Shown: positions 41,365 through 50,478 of the stretch, one piece after another | Layout: each line of letters starts with the position of its first letter | How positions within the stretch are numbered: the stretch's first letter is position 1 | Source of the DNA: a bacterium | GTDB lineage: Bacteria > Myxococcota_A > Bradymonadia > UBA7976 > UBA1532 | Length of the DNA stretch: 64,000 bases | NCBI GenBank assembly: GCA_030426085.1 | Contig: JAUHYW010000013.1 | Location: forward strand, 67,074-131,073 | Direction of reading: 5' to 3' | Notes under the pieces: generated by a model | The model's database searches: none | Told to the model about the DNA's origin: nothing | What the model saw: only the letters and a program-made list of their open reading frames with translations | Position numbers and translations under genes: made by a program

Positions 41365-42845
41365 TGGCCGCCCGCCGCTGCGCCGCGCTCGCCCTGCTCC
41401 TGCTCGTCGGCTGCGCCACGCCCGACGAGGTCGCCGAGTGGATCGATCCGACCGACCGGGGCCCGAAGTCCGACGACATGGCCCCCGCGCCGGAGCCCGA
41501 GCCCGAGCCGGACCCCGAGCCCGAGCCCGACGCCGGCTTCGACCTCGACGCGGCCCTCGACCCCGAGCCCGACGCGGATCTCGACCTCGACGGGGCCCTC
41601 GACCCCGAGCCCGACGTCGGCTTCGACCTGGACGGCGCCCCCGATCCCGAGCCCGAGCCGGACCCCGAGCCCGAGCCGCCCGAGTGGGGCCTCTGCGCCG
41701 TCGACGGCGTGCCCGGCGAGTGCCGGCCCACCGCCGAGTGTCGGGGCATCACCACCCCCGGCCTGTGCCCCGGCCCGGCCGACATCCAGTGCTGCACCGA
41801 CGAAGAGCCGCCCGACCCCGACCCCATGGACTGGGGCCCGTGCGCCGTCGACGGCGTGCCCGGCACCTGCATCCCGGCCGACACCTGCGGCGGCGAGACC
41901 ACCCCGGGCCTGTGCCCCGGCCCGGCCGACATCCAGTGTTGCACCGACGAAGAGCCGCCCGACCCCGACCCCGACCCCGACCCCATGGACTGGGGCCCGT
42001 GCGCCGTCGACGGCGTCCCGGGCGACTGCATCCCGGCCGACGCCTGCGAGGGCTTCACGACCGCCGGCCTGTGCCCCGGCCCGGCCGACGTCCAGTGCTG
42101 CACCGCCGAAGAGCCCCCCGAGCCGGCGCCCTTCGACTGCGACCCCGACGCCCACCCCCAGCCCAACGCCGGCCTCAGCCCGCCCCCGGGCCTCGACGGC
42201 TGCCCCGATGGCATGCGGCGCATCGCCCCGGATGACTTCGGCGCCTATTGCATCGACCGCTGGGAGGCCTCGCTGATCGAGGTCACCCCCGACGGCTTCG
42301 AGCTGCCCTGGTCCCCGTACCACAACCCGGGCGCGGCCGACGTCTACGCCATCTCGGCCCCCGACGCGATCCCCCAGGGCTACATCGACGGCGTACGCGC
42401 CGCCGGGGCCTGCGAGGCGGCCGGCAAGCGCCTGTGCACCGACCGCGAGTGGCTGCGCGCCTGCCAGTGGACCGACGGCCGCGTCTTCCCCTACGGCCCC
42501 GATCGCGACCCCGGCGTCTGCAACGACGCCCGCCGCCTGCACCCGGCCGTCGAGCTGTTCCCCGATGCCCCGAACCCCTTCGCCTTCATCCAGGACGCGT
42601 GCATCAACCAGCTCCCCGACGGCCTCGCCCCCACCGGCGCCCACCCGGGCTGCGTCACCGAGGAGGGCCTCTACGACATGATGGGCAACCTGCACGAGTG
42701 GACCGCCGACCCCGAGGGCACCTTCCGCGGCGGCTTCTACGTCGACACCGAGCGCAACGGCCCCGGCTGCCTCTACCGCACGACCGCCCACAACCGGCAG
42801 CACTGGGACTACTCGACCGGCTTCCGCTGCTGCGCCGACCCCTGA
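41364..42845 (+). CDS. Lipoprotein with FGE/SUMF1-fold domain and three Cys-rich modules
   Basis: 493 aa. The lipobox is LLVGC (Cys 17), followed by a Pro/Glu/Asp-rich stalk of about 90 aa. Three modules of the form WGxCAVDGVPGxC, then GLCPGPADxQCC, follow. The C-terminal 220 aa have the formylglycine-generating-enzyme-sulfatase fold (CIDRWEAS, KRLCTDREWLRAC, DMMGNLHEWTAD, GFRCC). The catalytic CxxxxC pair of true FGE is not visible, so it is probably a binding or structural FGE-fold protein. Translationally coupled to the HEAT-repeat gene. Confidence 0.82.
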   Translation: MAARRCAALALLLLVGCATPDEVAEWIDPTDRGPKSDDMAPAPEPEPEPDPEPEPDAGFDLDAALDPEPDADLDLDGALDPEPDVGFDLDGAPDPEPEPDPEPEPPEWGLCAVDGVPGECRPTAECRGITTPGLCPGPADIQCCTDEEPPDPDPMDWGPCAVDGVPGTCIPADTCGGETTPGLCPGPADIQCCTDEEPPDPDPDPDPMDWGPCAVDGVPGDCIPADACEGFTTAGLCPGPADVQCCTAEEPPEPAPFDCDPDAHPQPNAGLSPPPGLDGCPDGMRRIAPDDFGAYCIDRWEASLIEVTPDGFELPWSPYHNPGAADVYAISAPDAIPQGYIDGVRAAGACEAAGKRLCTDREWLRACQWTDGRVFPYGPDRDPGVCNDARRLHPAVELFPDAPNPFAFIQDACINQLPDGLAPTGAHPGCVTEEGLYDMMGNLHEWTADPEGTFRGGFYVDTERNGPGCLYRTTAHNRQHWDYSTGFRCCADP

Positions 42846-42851
42846 CCTCGC

Positions 42852-42869
42852 CGGACGGGGCGCCGTCCG
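42852..42869. terminator. Bidirectional terminator-like hairpin between convergent genes
   Basis: CGGACGG-GGCG-CCGTCCG is a perfect 7-bp stem with a 4-base loop, lying between the stops at 42845 and 42880. Confidence 0.5.
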
Positions 42870-42879
42870 CGGCTGACCG

Positions 42880-44367
42880 TCAGAGCGACGGCGTCGGGGC
42901 CGTGGTCAGGATGGCCTTGAGGTCTTCGTCGTTGAACGTCAGCCCGATCGAGACGAAGGCGTCGGTGACCTCGCTGTTGAGCACCTCGTCGATGCCCGCG
43001 GCGATGAACAGGTGGGTGAAGAAGGTGTACATCGCGTCCAGCCGGAGCCGGGGCCAGACGTTGGCGTCGAAGGCGAAGAGGTCGGCCGAGATCTTGAGCG
43101 AGTCGTCGAAGAACTGCGCGTCGAGGCCCACCCCGCCGGTGTTCTCGATGATGCCGATGCGCCCGGTGAACATGTAGATCCGCTTGGCGAACTGCAGCGA
43201 GAGCCGGAAGCGGTCCTCGGTGGTCGTGCGCTGCTCGCGGATGATCGGGTCTTCGCTCGAGTCGCTGGTGTTGGTGATGGTCTCGGTGACGCTGGTCGAG
43301 CCCCGGGGGTCGTCGACGAGCGAGATCATGTAGTACTTGTCGGGCCGCGGCTGGAGCTTGAGGTCGACGGCGTTGCGCACCGCCCCCCGCGAGACGTAGT
43401 AGTCGGCCCGCATGGCCACGATGGTCTGCAATCGGGTGATCTGGCGCACGAACGAGCCCGACTCGTCGACGAGGTCGTTGACGCTGTCGATGAGCCGGTC
43501 GTCGTTGACCAGCCGGCCGATGGTGCCCTGGCCCTCGTCGATCTTGACCGCGATCGACTTGGCCGCGTCCAGGGTGCCGTCGAGCTTGTCGAGCGCGTCC
43601 TGCAAGCGCCGCACGGCGCCCTTGACCCCGTCGAAGCCCTCCTGCACCACCCCGGTGTTGTCCCCGACGATGTCCCGCACGTTGCGGGTGACCGCCTCGG
43701 CGTCGTCCAGGATGCGCCCGGCCCCGGCCCGGAACTCGTTGGTCAGCCGGCGGGCCTCTTCGGTCACCCGCACGACGTTGTCGACCACGACGTCGACCTT
43801 GGGCGCGTTCTCGGCGACGGCCTTCTGCAGGTCGGCGACGGTCCGGTTGATGTTCTCGAGGATGGTGATGAGCTTCTGCTCGCCCTCGCCGCCCCCGATG
43901 ACCGACTTGAGGCTCTGGGTGATGTCGGTGACGTTGGCGGTGATCTTCTTGAGGTCGCCCATGAGGTCGGCCGGGCTGACGTCGGTGCGGATGTTCTTGA
44001 TCTGGTCGCCGTCCTGCAACGGCTCGCCGGTGTAGCCCGGGCTGAGCTGGAGGGCGTACTCCCCGAGCAGGCTGGTCTGCTTCTTGGCGATGATCGCGTC
44101 CGACCGCAGCGGGGTGTTGACCCGGATCCAGACCCGGGCCTCGGTCCCGGCCAGCTCGATCTTGTCGATCTCGCCGACGTCGATGCCGGCGATCGTCACC
44201 CGGGTCTTGGGGTTGAGGCCCGAGGCGTCGTCGAACAGCGCGTAGACCCGGTAGCCCGAGGCGTCGTCTCCGATGCCCTCTTCGACCTGGCCGAACATCC
44301 AGATGAACGCGCCGACGGCGACGAGCACGACGACGCCGACCTTGAACGGGGTGATGATGTCCTTCAC
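42880..44367 (-). CDS. MCE/MlaD-family lipid-transport protein with apparent C-terminal beta-barrel
   Basis: 495 aa. One N-terminal membrane helix (8-27), then an MCE domain (about 38-115) with GLNPKTRVTIAGIDVGEI and KKQTSLLGEYALQL. A long helical region follows (about 130-315), expected to form a tube or coiled bundle. Residues about 315-482 alternate polar and hydrophobic positions in repeated amphipathic strands (ADYYVSRGAVRNAVDLKLQ, DRFRLSLQFAKRIYMFTGRIG, LKISADLFAF, RLRLDAMYTFF), resembling an outer-membrane barrel. If so, one chain spans from inner to outer membrane. The gene lies 24 bp after the MlaE-type gene in the same operon. Confidence 0.85.
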   Translation of the reverse strand: MKDIITPFKVGVVVLVAVGAFIWMFGQVEEGIGDDASGYRVYALFDDASGLNPKTRVTIAGIDVGEIDKIELAGTEARVWIRVNTPLRSDAIIAKKQTSLLGEYALQLSPGYTGEPLQDGDQIKNIRTDVSPADLMGDLKKITANVTDITQSLKSVIGGGEGEQKLITILENINRTVADLQKAVAENAPKVDVVVDNVVRVTEEARRLTNEFRAGAGRILDDAEAVTRNVRDIVGDNTGVVQEGFDGVKGAVRRLQDALDKLDGTLDAAKSIAVKIDEGQGTIGRLVNDDRLIDSVNDLVDESGSFVRQITRLQTIVAMRADYYVSRGAVRNAVDLKLQPRPDKYYMISLVDDPRGSTSVTETITNTSDSSEDPIIREQRTTTEDRFRLSLQFAKRIYMFTGRIGIIENTGGVGLDAQFFDDSLKISADLFAFDANVWPRLRLDAMYTFFTHLFIAAGIDEVLNSEVTDAFVSIGLTFNDEDLKAILTTAPTPSL

Positions 44368-44391
44368 GCGCTCACGCTAACCCATCCCCGG

Positions 44392-45174
44392 CTACTCGAA
44401 CATCAACGCGGTCAGGAAGTAGTCGCTGATGAGGATCATGACGCTCGAGACGACCACCGACTGGGTCGTCGCCAGCCCCACCCCCCGGGCGCCGCCGCTG
44501 GCGTAGAAGCCCTTGTAGCAGCCGACCATCGTCAGGATGCCGCCGAAGACGCAGGCCTTGATCACCCCGCTGGTGAGGTCTTCGGGGTCGACGAACCAGT
44601 TGGTCTGCGAGATGAAGGTGCCCTGGTCGATGTCGAGCAGCACCACCGCCACGAAGTAGCACCCGCCCATGCCGATGAGGGTGAACAGCGCGCTGAGGCA
44701 GGGCACCATGATCAGCCCGGCGATGAACCGGGGCACGATCAGGTACTGCACCGGGTTGACCGCCATCGTGTACAGCGCGTCGATCTGCTCGGTGACCCGC
44801 ATGGTGCCCAGCTCGGTGGCGATGCCGCTGCCCGCCCGGCCGGTGACCATCAGCCCGGTCAGCACCGGCGAGAGCTCGCGGGCGAGCGAGATGGCGACGG
44901 TCGAGCCGACGAGGCTCTCGGCGTTGAACATGCGGAAGGCGCCGGCCCCCTGGAGCGCGAAGACGGCCCCGGTGAACAGGCCGGTGAGCAGCACGATGAA
45001 GAGGCTGCCGACGCCGATGAACTCCATCGCCTGGAAGAGCTGCTTGAGCCGGTAGGGCGGCCGCGGGATCCACAGCAGGGTCTGGCCGAGCAGCATCGCC
45101 GACCGCCCGAGGCCTTCGATGAGGTCGATGACCCCCTGTCCGATGGTTTCGATGAAGCGTCTGATCGACTGCAC
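44392..45174 (-). CDS. MlaE-family ABC transporter permease
   Basis: 260 aa from a GTG at 45174, the usual length; the frame before it has no conserved sequence. Features include GLFTGAVFALQGAGAFRMF, VTGRAGSGIATELGTMRVTEQIDALYTM and YLIVPRFIAGLIM, diagnostic of the MlaE/YrbE permease family that moves phospholipids between membranes. The cognate ATPase (MlaF), usually just upstream, is absent: the upstream neighbour is trkA on the other strand. Confidence 0.93.
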   Translation of the reverse strand: MQSIRRFIETIGQGVIDLIEGLGRSAMLLGQTLLWIPRPPYRLKQLFQAMEFIGVGSLFIVLLTGLFTGAVFALQGAGAFRMFNAESLVGSTVAISLARELSPVLTGLMVTGRAGSGIATELGTMRVTEQIDALYTMAVNPVQYLIVPRFIAGLIMVPCLSALFTLIGMGGCYFVAVVLLDIDQGTFISQTNWFVDPEDLTSGVIKACVFGGILTMVGCYKGFYASGGARGVGLATTQSVVVSSVMILISDYFLTALMFE

Positions 45175-45326
45175 GCGGGTTCCCCGGCTGGGATGTCCGC
45201 TGTAGTCGGTCGGCGGGCATCGTGTCAACGCGAGCGCGTCGCGATGCCCGGCATGATGCGCGCCTGCGGCGCGGGCGGCCCGGATCTGGTAAACCGCTGG
45301 CACCGTCTCCGGTGGAGGAGGGTGCC
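45175..45326. promoter_or_regulatory. Divergent intergenic region between mlaE-type gene and trkA
   Basis: 152 bp that should contain both promoters. GGAGGAGG at 45314-45321 is the trkA ribosome-binding site. No operator can be named. Confidence 0.4.
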
Positions 45327-46691
45327 GTGAAGATCGTAGTGGCCGGCGCCGGCGAGGTCGGCTTCAACATCGCCGCCCGGCTGGTCAACGAGGGGCACGA
45401 CGTGGTGCTCGTCGAGCGCAACGAGCAGGCCCTGATCCGGGCGACCGAGAGCCTCGACATCCAGGGGCTGCGGGGGCACGGGGCCCGGCCCCGGGTGCTC
45501 GAGGAGGCCGGCATCGCCGAGGCCGACATGCTCGTGGCGGTCACCGACAGCGACGAGGTCAACATGGTCGCCTGCCTCAACGCGGCGATCCTGGGTCGGG
45601 CGGACGTCATCAAGATCGCCCGGGTGCGCGACCAGAGCTACCTCGACCCCCGCATCTTCGGCGACGAGCGGGTGGCCATCGATCTGGCGATCAACCCCGA
45701 GCGGCTCAGCGCGGACAAGATCCTGGGCATCCTGCGCTATCCGGCGGTCATCGAGATGGCCGAGTTCGCCGAGGGGCGGGTGCAGCTCATCGGGGTCGAG
45801 ATCGGGCCCACCTCGCCCCTGGCCGGGCTGCGGCTGCTCGACCTGCCCGACCGCAGCCTCGAGGCCGAGGTGCTCGTCGCCGCCATCCGCCGCGAGGACC
45901 GCATCATCATCCCCCGGGGCACCGACGTCATCCTGCCGGGGGACGACGTGTACCTCACCGCGCCGACCGACGAGATCGGCAAGGTGCTGGCGACCTGCGG
46001 CATCCGGGTGCAGCCGGTCAACCGGGTGGCGATCTTCGGCGGCAGCAAGGTGGGGCGGTTCCTGGCGGCCGATCTGTGCGCCCGGGGCATCAAGCCCAAG
46101 CTGTTCGAGCCCGACCCCCGGCTGGCCCGGTGGCTGGCCGAGCAGCTCCCCCAGGTGGTGGTGGTGCAGGGCAACCCGACCGACGCCGAGCTCTTGCAAG
46201 AGGAGAACGTCGGCGAGATGCAGGCGGTGGTGGCCTGCGGGCGGGACGAGGAGGTCAACGTGATGTCGGCCCTGCTCGCCCGCCGGATGGGGGCCGGGCG
46301 CATCATCGCGACCACCAACCGCAGCGACTACCAGCCGCTCATCAAGGCCATCGGCTTCGACGTGTGCATCAGCCCCCGGCTGCTGGCGGTCAGCTCGATC
46401 ATGCACTTCATCCGCCACGGGCGGGTGGTGGCGGTGCGGGCCCTGGGCGACGACCAGCAGGCCGAGGCGCTGGAGTTCGAGGCCCAGCTCACCAGCGACG
46501 CGGTGGGCACCGCGCTGCGCGACCTCAAGCTGCCCCAGGGGGTGGTCATCGCCGGGCTGGTGCGGGGCGAGATGGTGCTGGTGCCCCGGGGGCAGACGGT
46601 CATCGAGGAGGGCGACCACGTCCTGGTCGTCGCCCGCACCTCGGCCATCGCCGAGGTCGAGCGGGTCTTGCAGCGGCGGGTCGACCGGTGA
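45327..46691 (+). CDS. trkA: Trk potassium uptake regulator TrkA
   Basis: 454 aa from a GTG after GGAGGAGG. Two RCK-N domains: one begins with the Rossmann glycine loop GAGEVGFNIA (about 6-15), the second with FGGSKVGRFLA (about 234-244). Each is followed by an RCK-C domain. TrkA binds NAD(H) or ATP and gates the TrkH channel at the inner membrane. It lies 3 bp before trkH. Confidence 0.96.
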   Translation: MKIVVAGAGEVGFNIAARLVNEGHDVVLVERNEQALIRATESLDIQGLRGHGARPRVLEEAGIAEADMLVAVTDSDEVNMVACLNAAILGRADVIKIARVRDQSYLDPRIFGDERVAIDLAINPERLSADKILGILRYPAVIEMAEFAEGRVQLIGVEIGPTSPLAGLRLLDLPDRSLEAEVLVAAIRREDRIIIPRGTDVILPGDDVYLTAPTDEIGKVLATCGIRVQPVNRVAIFGGSKVGRFLAADLCARGIKPKLFEPDPRLARWLAEQLPQVVVVQGNPTDAELLQEENVGEMQAVVACGRDEEVNVMSALLARRMGAGRIIATTNRSDYQPLIKAIGFDVCISPRLLAVSSIMHFIRHGRVVAVRALGDDQQAEALEFEAQLTSDAVGTALRDLKLPQGVVIAGLVRGEMVLVPRGQTVIEEGDHVLVVARTSAIAEVERVLQRRVDR

Positions 46692-46694
46692 GCC

Positions 46695-48269
46695 ATGCGT
46701 AGGCGCACGAGCTGGCTCCTGCGGCTGGGGCTGCTGGCCAACCTCACCGGCGGCCTGATGGTGCTGCTGGCCCTGGCGATGCTGCCCTCGGCGGCGGTGG
46801 CGCTCTTCGACCAGGCCCCCGACCTGTGGGGGCACGTCTGGGCCGCGGGCATCTCGGCGGGGGCCGGGCTGCTGCTCTTCGTGCTGACCCGGCGCTGGGC
46901 CCGGCGGACCCGGGTCGGGCACCGGGAGGGGTTCTTGATCGTGGGGGTCGGCTGGTGGGCCAGCGGGCTCATCGGGGCGCTGCCCTACTGGCTGTACGCC
47001 CACACCGCGCCGGGGGCCCTGTGCGCGCCGGGCATTGTCGAGGTGGGCTCGGACTTCTGCACCTTCACCGCGGCCGCCTTCGAGTCGATCAGCGGGTTCA
47101 CGACGACCGGGGCCAGCATCATCAACGACGGCCTGTGGGGCGACGTCGCCCGGCTGACCCCCGACGGGCGGCCGGGGCTGCCCCGGGGCATATTGCTGTG
47201 GCGCTCGATGACCCACTACCTGGGCGGCATGGGCATCATCGTGCTGGGGGTGGCCATATTGCCGCTGCTGGGCGTCGGCGGCATGCAGCTCTTCCGGGCC
47301 GAGGCCCCGGGGCCGACGACGGACAAGCTCGCCCCCCGCATCGGCGAGACCGCCGCGCTGTTGTGGAAGGTCTACCTGCTGCTCTCGGCGGTGCTCTTCG
47401 TGCTGCTGTCGGCCGGCGGCATGAGCGCGTTCGAGTCCATCTGCCACACCATGGCCACCATGGCCACCGGCGGGTTCAGCACCCGGGCGCTGTCGGTGGC
47501 CGGCTTCGGCAGCGGCTACGTGGAGTGGGTCATCACCCTGTTCATGTGGTTCGCCGGCATGAACTTCACCCTGCACTTCATCGCGCTCGGCGGGCGGTGG
47601 CGGGCCTACCTGCGCGACCCCGAGTGGCGGGCGTACACCGCGGTGTGCGTGGCGGCGACGGCGGCGATCGCGTGGTCGCTGCTCGACGCGGGCGGGGGGG
47701 TCGAGGCGGCCGACGCGTGGCGGGTGGCGGCGTTCCAGGCGCTGTCGATCATCAGCACCACCGGCTACGCCAGCGCCGACTTCGAGATGTGGACCTTCGC
47801 CCCGGTCGCGCTGCTGACGATGGTCGCGCTGATGTTCGTCGGCGGCAGCGCGGGCAGCACCAGCGGGGGCTTCAAGGTCGTGCGCCATGTGCTCGTGGTC
47901 CGGATCTGGATCCGGGAGCTGTTCTTCCTCAGCCACCCCCACGCGTCGCGCCCGGTGCGGCTGGGGGGCAAGGCGGTCAGCGACGACGTCGTCCGGGCCG
48001 TCGCCGGCTTCGCCGGGGCCTACGTCGCGCTGCTCGGCCTGGGCACCGTCTTCTTCTGCCTCGACGGCCAGGACGTGCTCACCGCCTTCACCTGCGCGGC
48101 GAGCAGCCTGGGCAACATCGGCCCCGGCCTGGGCGACGTCGGCCCCTACGACAACTACGCGGTGCTGGCCACCGAGGCGAAGTGGGTCAGCATGGGGCTC
48201 ATGATCCTGGGCCGTCTCGAGATCTACACCTTGCTGGTGCTGCTCACGCCTTCCTTCTGGCGGCGGTGA
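46695..48269 (+). CDS. trkH: Trk potassium uptake membrane protein TrkH
   Basis: 524 aa, multi-pass. All four pore loops with their selectivity glycine can be seen: [25 protein letters not shown] and SSLGNIGPG. It imports K+ at the inner membrane, gated by TrkA encoded directly upstream. The C-terminus has the [20 protein letters not shown] typical of TrkH. Confidence 0.96.
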   Translation: MRRRTSWLLRLGLLANLTGGLMVLLALAMLPSAAVALFDQAPDLWGHVWAAGISAGAGLLLFVLTRRWARRTRVGHREGFLIVGVGWWASGLIGALPYWLYAHTAPGALCAPGIVEVGSDFCTFTAAAFESISGFTTTGASIINDGLWGDVARLTPDGRPGLPRGILLWRSMTHYLGGMGIIVLGVAILPLLGVGGMQLFRAEAPGPTTDKLAPRIGETAALLWKVYLLLSAVLFVLLSAGGMSAFESICHTMATMATGGFSTRALSVAGFGSGYVEWVITLFMWFAGMNFTLHFIALGGRWRAYLRDPEWRAYTAVCVAATAAIAWSLLDAGGGVEAADAWRVAAFQALSIISTTGYASADFEMWTFAPVALLTMVALMFVGGSAGSTSGGFKVVRHVLVVRIWIRELFFLSHPHASRPVRLGGKAVSDDVVRAVAGFAGAYVALLGLGTVFFCLDGQDVLTAFTCAASSLGNIGPGLGDVGPYDNYAVLATEAKWVSMGLMILGRLEIYTLLVLLTPSFWRR

Positions 48270-48524
48270 TCAACGGCCCCGTCACGCCCCTGCCACAGCA
48301 GCGACCAGACACTGAATCCGACCGTTCTCGCTGGCCCGATTCGCCGATCGCGGCGTTGCTCGACTTGCCGTTGCCGCCAGCAGCGTCTGCGTCTCGCGCC
48401 TTGCCCTCAGCGGATCGGCCTGCGCGAGCCCTGGTCATCTTCAATGTCCGGCCGCTGTAGTTCTTGAGCAAACCGCCCCGGCGGTCCATCCTGCGCGCGC
48501 CCGACGCGTGGAGGAGGAGCGCCG
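48270..48524. other. Intergenic region, lower GC, no gene supported
   Basis: 255 bp with noticeably lower GC than the flanking genes. A minus-strand frame here would extend into trkH and shows no recognisable protein. It carries GGAGGAGG at 48512-48519 for the next gene and probably its promoter. Confidence 0.45.
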
Positions 48525-50327
48525 ATGTCCGACGTATCGCTGTCCAAAGACGGAGGCGGGCCCGCGCCCCCCAGCGATCAGAAGTACTTCCCCGCCCCCG
48601 GCGAAGCCCAGCTCTCGCTGCGGGCGGTGGTGGTCGGCTGCCTGATCGGCAGCGTCGTCTCGTGCACCAACATCTACATCGGCCTCAAGATCGGGTGGAC
48701 CTTCGGCGCCTCGATCATCTCGGCGGTGCTCGGCTTCGCCGCGTTCAAGATCGCCGGCCGGAACATCTCGGTGCTCGAGACCAACATCACCCAGACCGCC
48801 GGCTCGGCGGCCGGGTCGATGGCCAGCGCCGCCGGGCTCGTCGCCGCCATCCCGGCGATGAACCTGCTCGGCTACGAGATCCCGTGGTACGGCCTGATCT
48901 TCTGGGCCCTGTCGGTGGCCTTCCTCGGCGTCTTCTTCGCCGTGCCCCTGCGGCGGCAGGTGGTCGAGGTCGACAAGCTGCGGTTCCCCACCGGCACCGC
49001 GACCGCCGAGACCATCCTGGCGATGTTCAGCGACGCGGGCGAGGCGCTCAAGAAGGCCAAGGTGCTGGTCTACGCCGGCGTCGGCGCCGGGGTGTTCACC
49101 CTCACCGCGCACTTCGTGCCCCAGATCGAGATGCCGCCGCTGCACAAGTGGCTCGAGATCGGCGCGCTGACCACCGCCGCCGCGTGGGGCTTCAAGCTCT
49201 ACCTCGGGCCGAGCCTCTTCGGCGCCGGCTTCCTCATCGGGCCCCGGGTCTCGTTCTCGCTGCTCATCGGGGCGGTCGGGGCGTGGGCCATCCTGGGCCC
49301 GATCGCCAAGGAGGCCGGCTGGGCCCCGGGCACGGTGATGTCCTATAAGGACGGGGTGCGCGGCTGGCTGCTGTGGCCCGGGGTGGCGCTGATGGTCTCC
49401 GAGGCGATGGTCTCGCTGGCCCTGTCGTGGCGCACCTTCGTCAACGCGCTGACCATGACGAAGTCGGCCGGCGGCGGCGGCGAGAGCGAGGTCGGCTACA
49501 AGGAGCGCATCCCCAACGCGTGGTGGATCGGCGGGCTGGCGGCGGGCACGGTGCTGGCCACCGTCATCGGCAACCTCGTCTTCGGCATCGAGTGGTGGAT
49601 GACGGTCGTCGCCGTGGCGCTGTCGTCCATCCTGGCGATCGTGGCGGTGCGCTCGGTGGGCGAGACCGACATCAACCCGGTCGGCGGCATGGGCAAGGTG
49701 ACCCAGCTCGTCTACGGGGGCCTCGCGCCGGGCCAGATGAGCACCAACCTGATGGCCGCCGCGGTCACCGGGGCCGGCGCCTCGCAGGCCGGCGACATGA
49801 TGCAGGACCTCAAGACCGGCCACCTGCTCGGGGCCTCGCCCCGCAAGCAGTTCCTGGCCCAGCTCGCCGGCATCTGCGCCGGGGTGGTCTTCGTGGTGCC
49901 GGTCTACATGATCTTCACCGACGCCTACGAGGTCGGCGGCACCAAGCTGCCCGCCCCGGCCGCCTTCGCCTGGAAGGCCATGGCCGAGCTGCTCGCCAAG
50001 GGCTTCGAGGCCCTGCCGCCGCACGCCCTCGAGGCGGTGATCGTCGCGTCGATCATCGGCGGGCTGAGCGCGCTGCTGCGCAAGGTCGACTCGATCAAGG
50101 GCTATGTGCCCAGCGGGCTGGCGATGGGCATCGCCTTCATCATCCCGGCCTACTACTCGCTGGTGATGGTCTACGGCACCCTGGTGTGGCTCATCTGGCG
50201 CAAGAAGAACCCCGAGTCGGTCAGCAAGTACGACTTCGCCCTCGCCTCGGGGCTGGTCGCCGGGGAGGGCCTGATGGGCATCGTCAACGCGGTGCTGACC
50301 ATCCTCGGCGTCGAGTCGATCACCTGA
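48525..50327 (+). CDS. OPT-family oligopeptide transporter
   Basis: 600 aa, ATG at 48525 about 5 bases after GGAGGAGG. Many hydrophobic helices. Hallmarks of the prokaryotic OPT group: LRAVVVGCLIGSVVSCTNIYI near the start, FGASIISAVLGF, LETNITQTAGSAAGSMASAA, DKLRFPTGTATAETI and AAAVTGAGASQAGDMMQDLK. The family imports peptides or metal-chelate complexes at the inner membrane. Transcribed alone. Confidence 0.93.
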   Translation: MSDVSLSKDGGGPAPPSDQKYFPAPGEAQLSLRAVVVGCLIGSVVSCTNIYIGLKIGWTFGASIISAVLGFAAFKIAGRNISVLETNITQTAGSAAGSMASAAGLVAAIPAMNLLGYEIPWYGLIFWALSVAFLGVFFAVPLRRQVVEVDKLRFPTGTATAETILAMFSDAGEALKKAKVLVYAGVGAGVFTLTAHFVPQIEMPPLHKWLEIGALTTAAAWGFKLYLGPSLFGAGFLIGPRVSFSLLIGAVGAWAILGPIAKEAGWAPGTVMSYKDGVRGWLLWPGVALMVSEAMVSLALSWRTFVNALTMTKSAGGGGESEVGYKERIPNAWWIGGLAAGTVLATVIGNLVFGIEWWMTVVAVALSSILAIVAVRSVGETDINPVGGMGKVTQLVYGGLAPGQMSTNLMAAAVTGAGASQAGDMMQDLKTGHLLGASPRKQFLAQLAGICAGVVFVVPVYMIFTDAYEVGGTKLPAPAAFAWKAMAELLAKGFEALPPHALEAVIVASIIGGLSALLRKVDSIKGYVPSGLAMGIAFIIPAYYSLVMVYGTLVWLIWRKKNPESVSKYDFALASGLVAGEGLMGIVNAVLTILGVESIT

Positions 50328-50331
50328 CCCG

Positions 50332-50367
50332 GGCCGCCCGGCCCGCGCCCATCGGCCCCGGGCGGCC
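50332..50367 (+). terminator. Strong hairpin after the OPT gene
   Basis: GGCCGCCCGG (50332-50341) and CCGGGCGGCC (50358-50367) pair perfectly over 10 bp with a 16-base loop, 4 bases after the stop. There is no T-run, but in this GC-rich genome it is a plausible terminator. Confidence 0.5.
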
Positions 50368-50478
50368 GGATCGACGGCGGTGACGGGCAGCCCGATTGAC
50401 CCCGGCGCGGCGCCGTGCTACCCGGTCCGCTCGCGTCGGCCCCCCGACGCCGGCCCATTCGATGACGGAGGCCCACCC

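Noticed and set aside
48244-48489. Small minus-strand frame after trkH
   Set aside because: It ends inside trkH, shows no recognisable motif and lacks a ribosome-binding site. I briefly suspected a transposase remnant but cannot support it.
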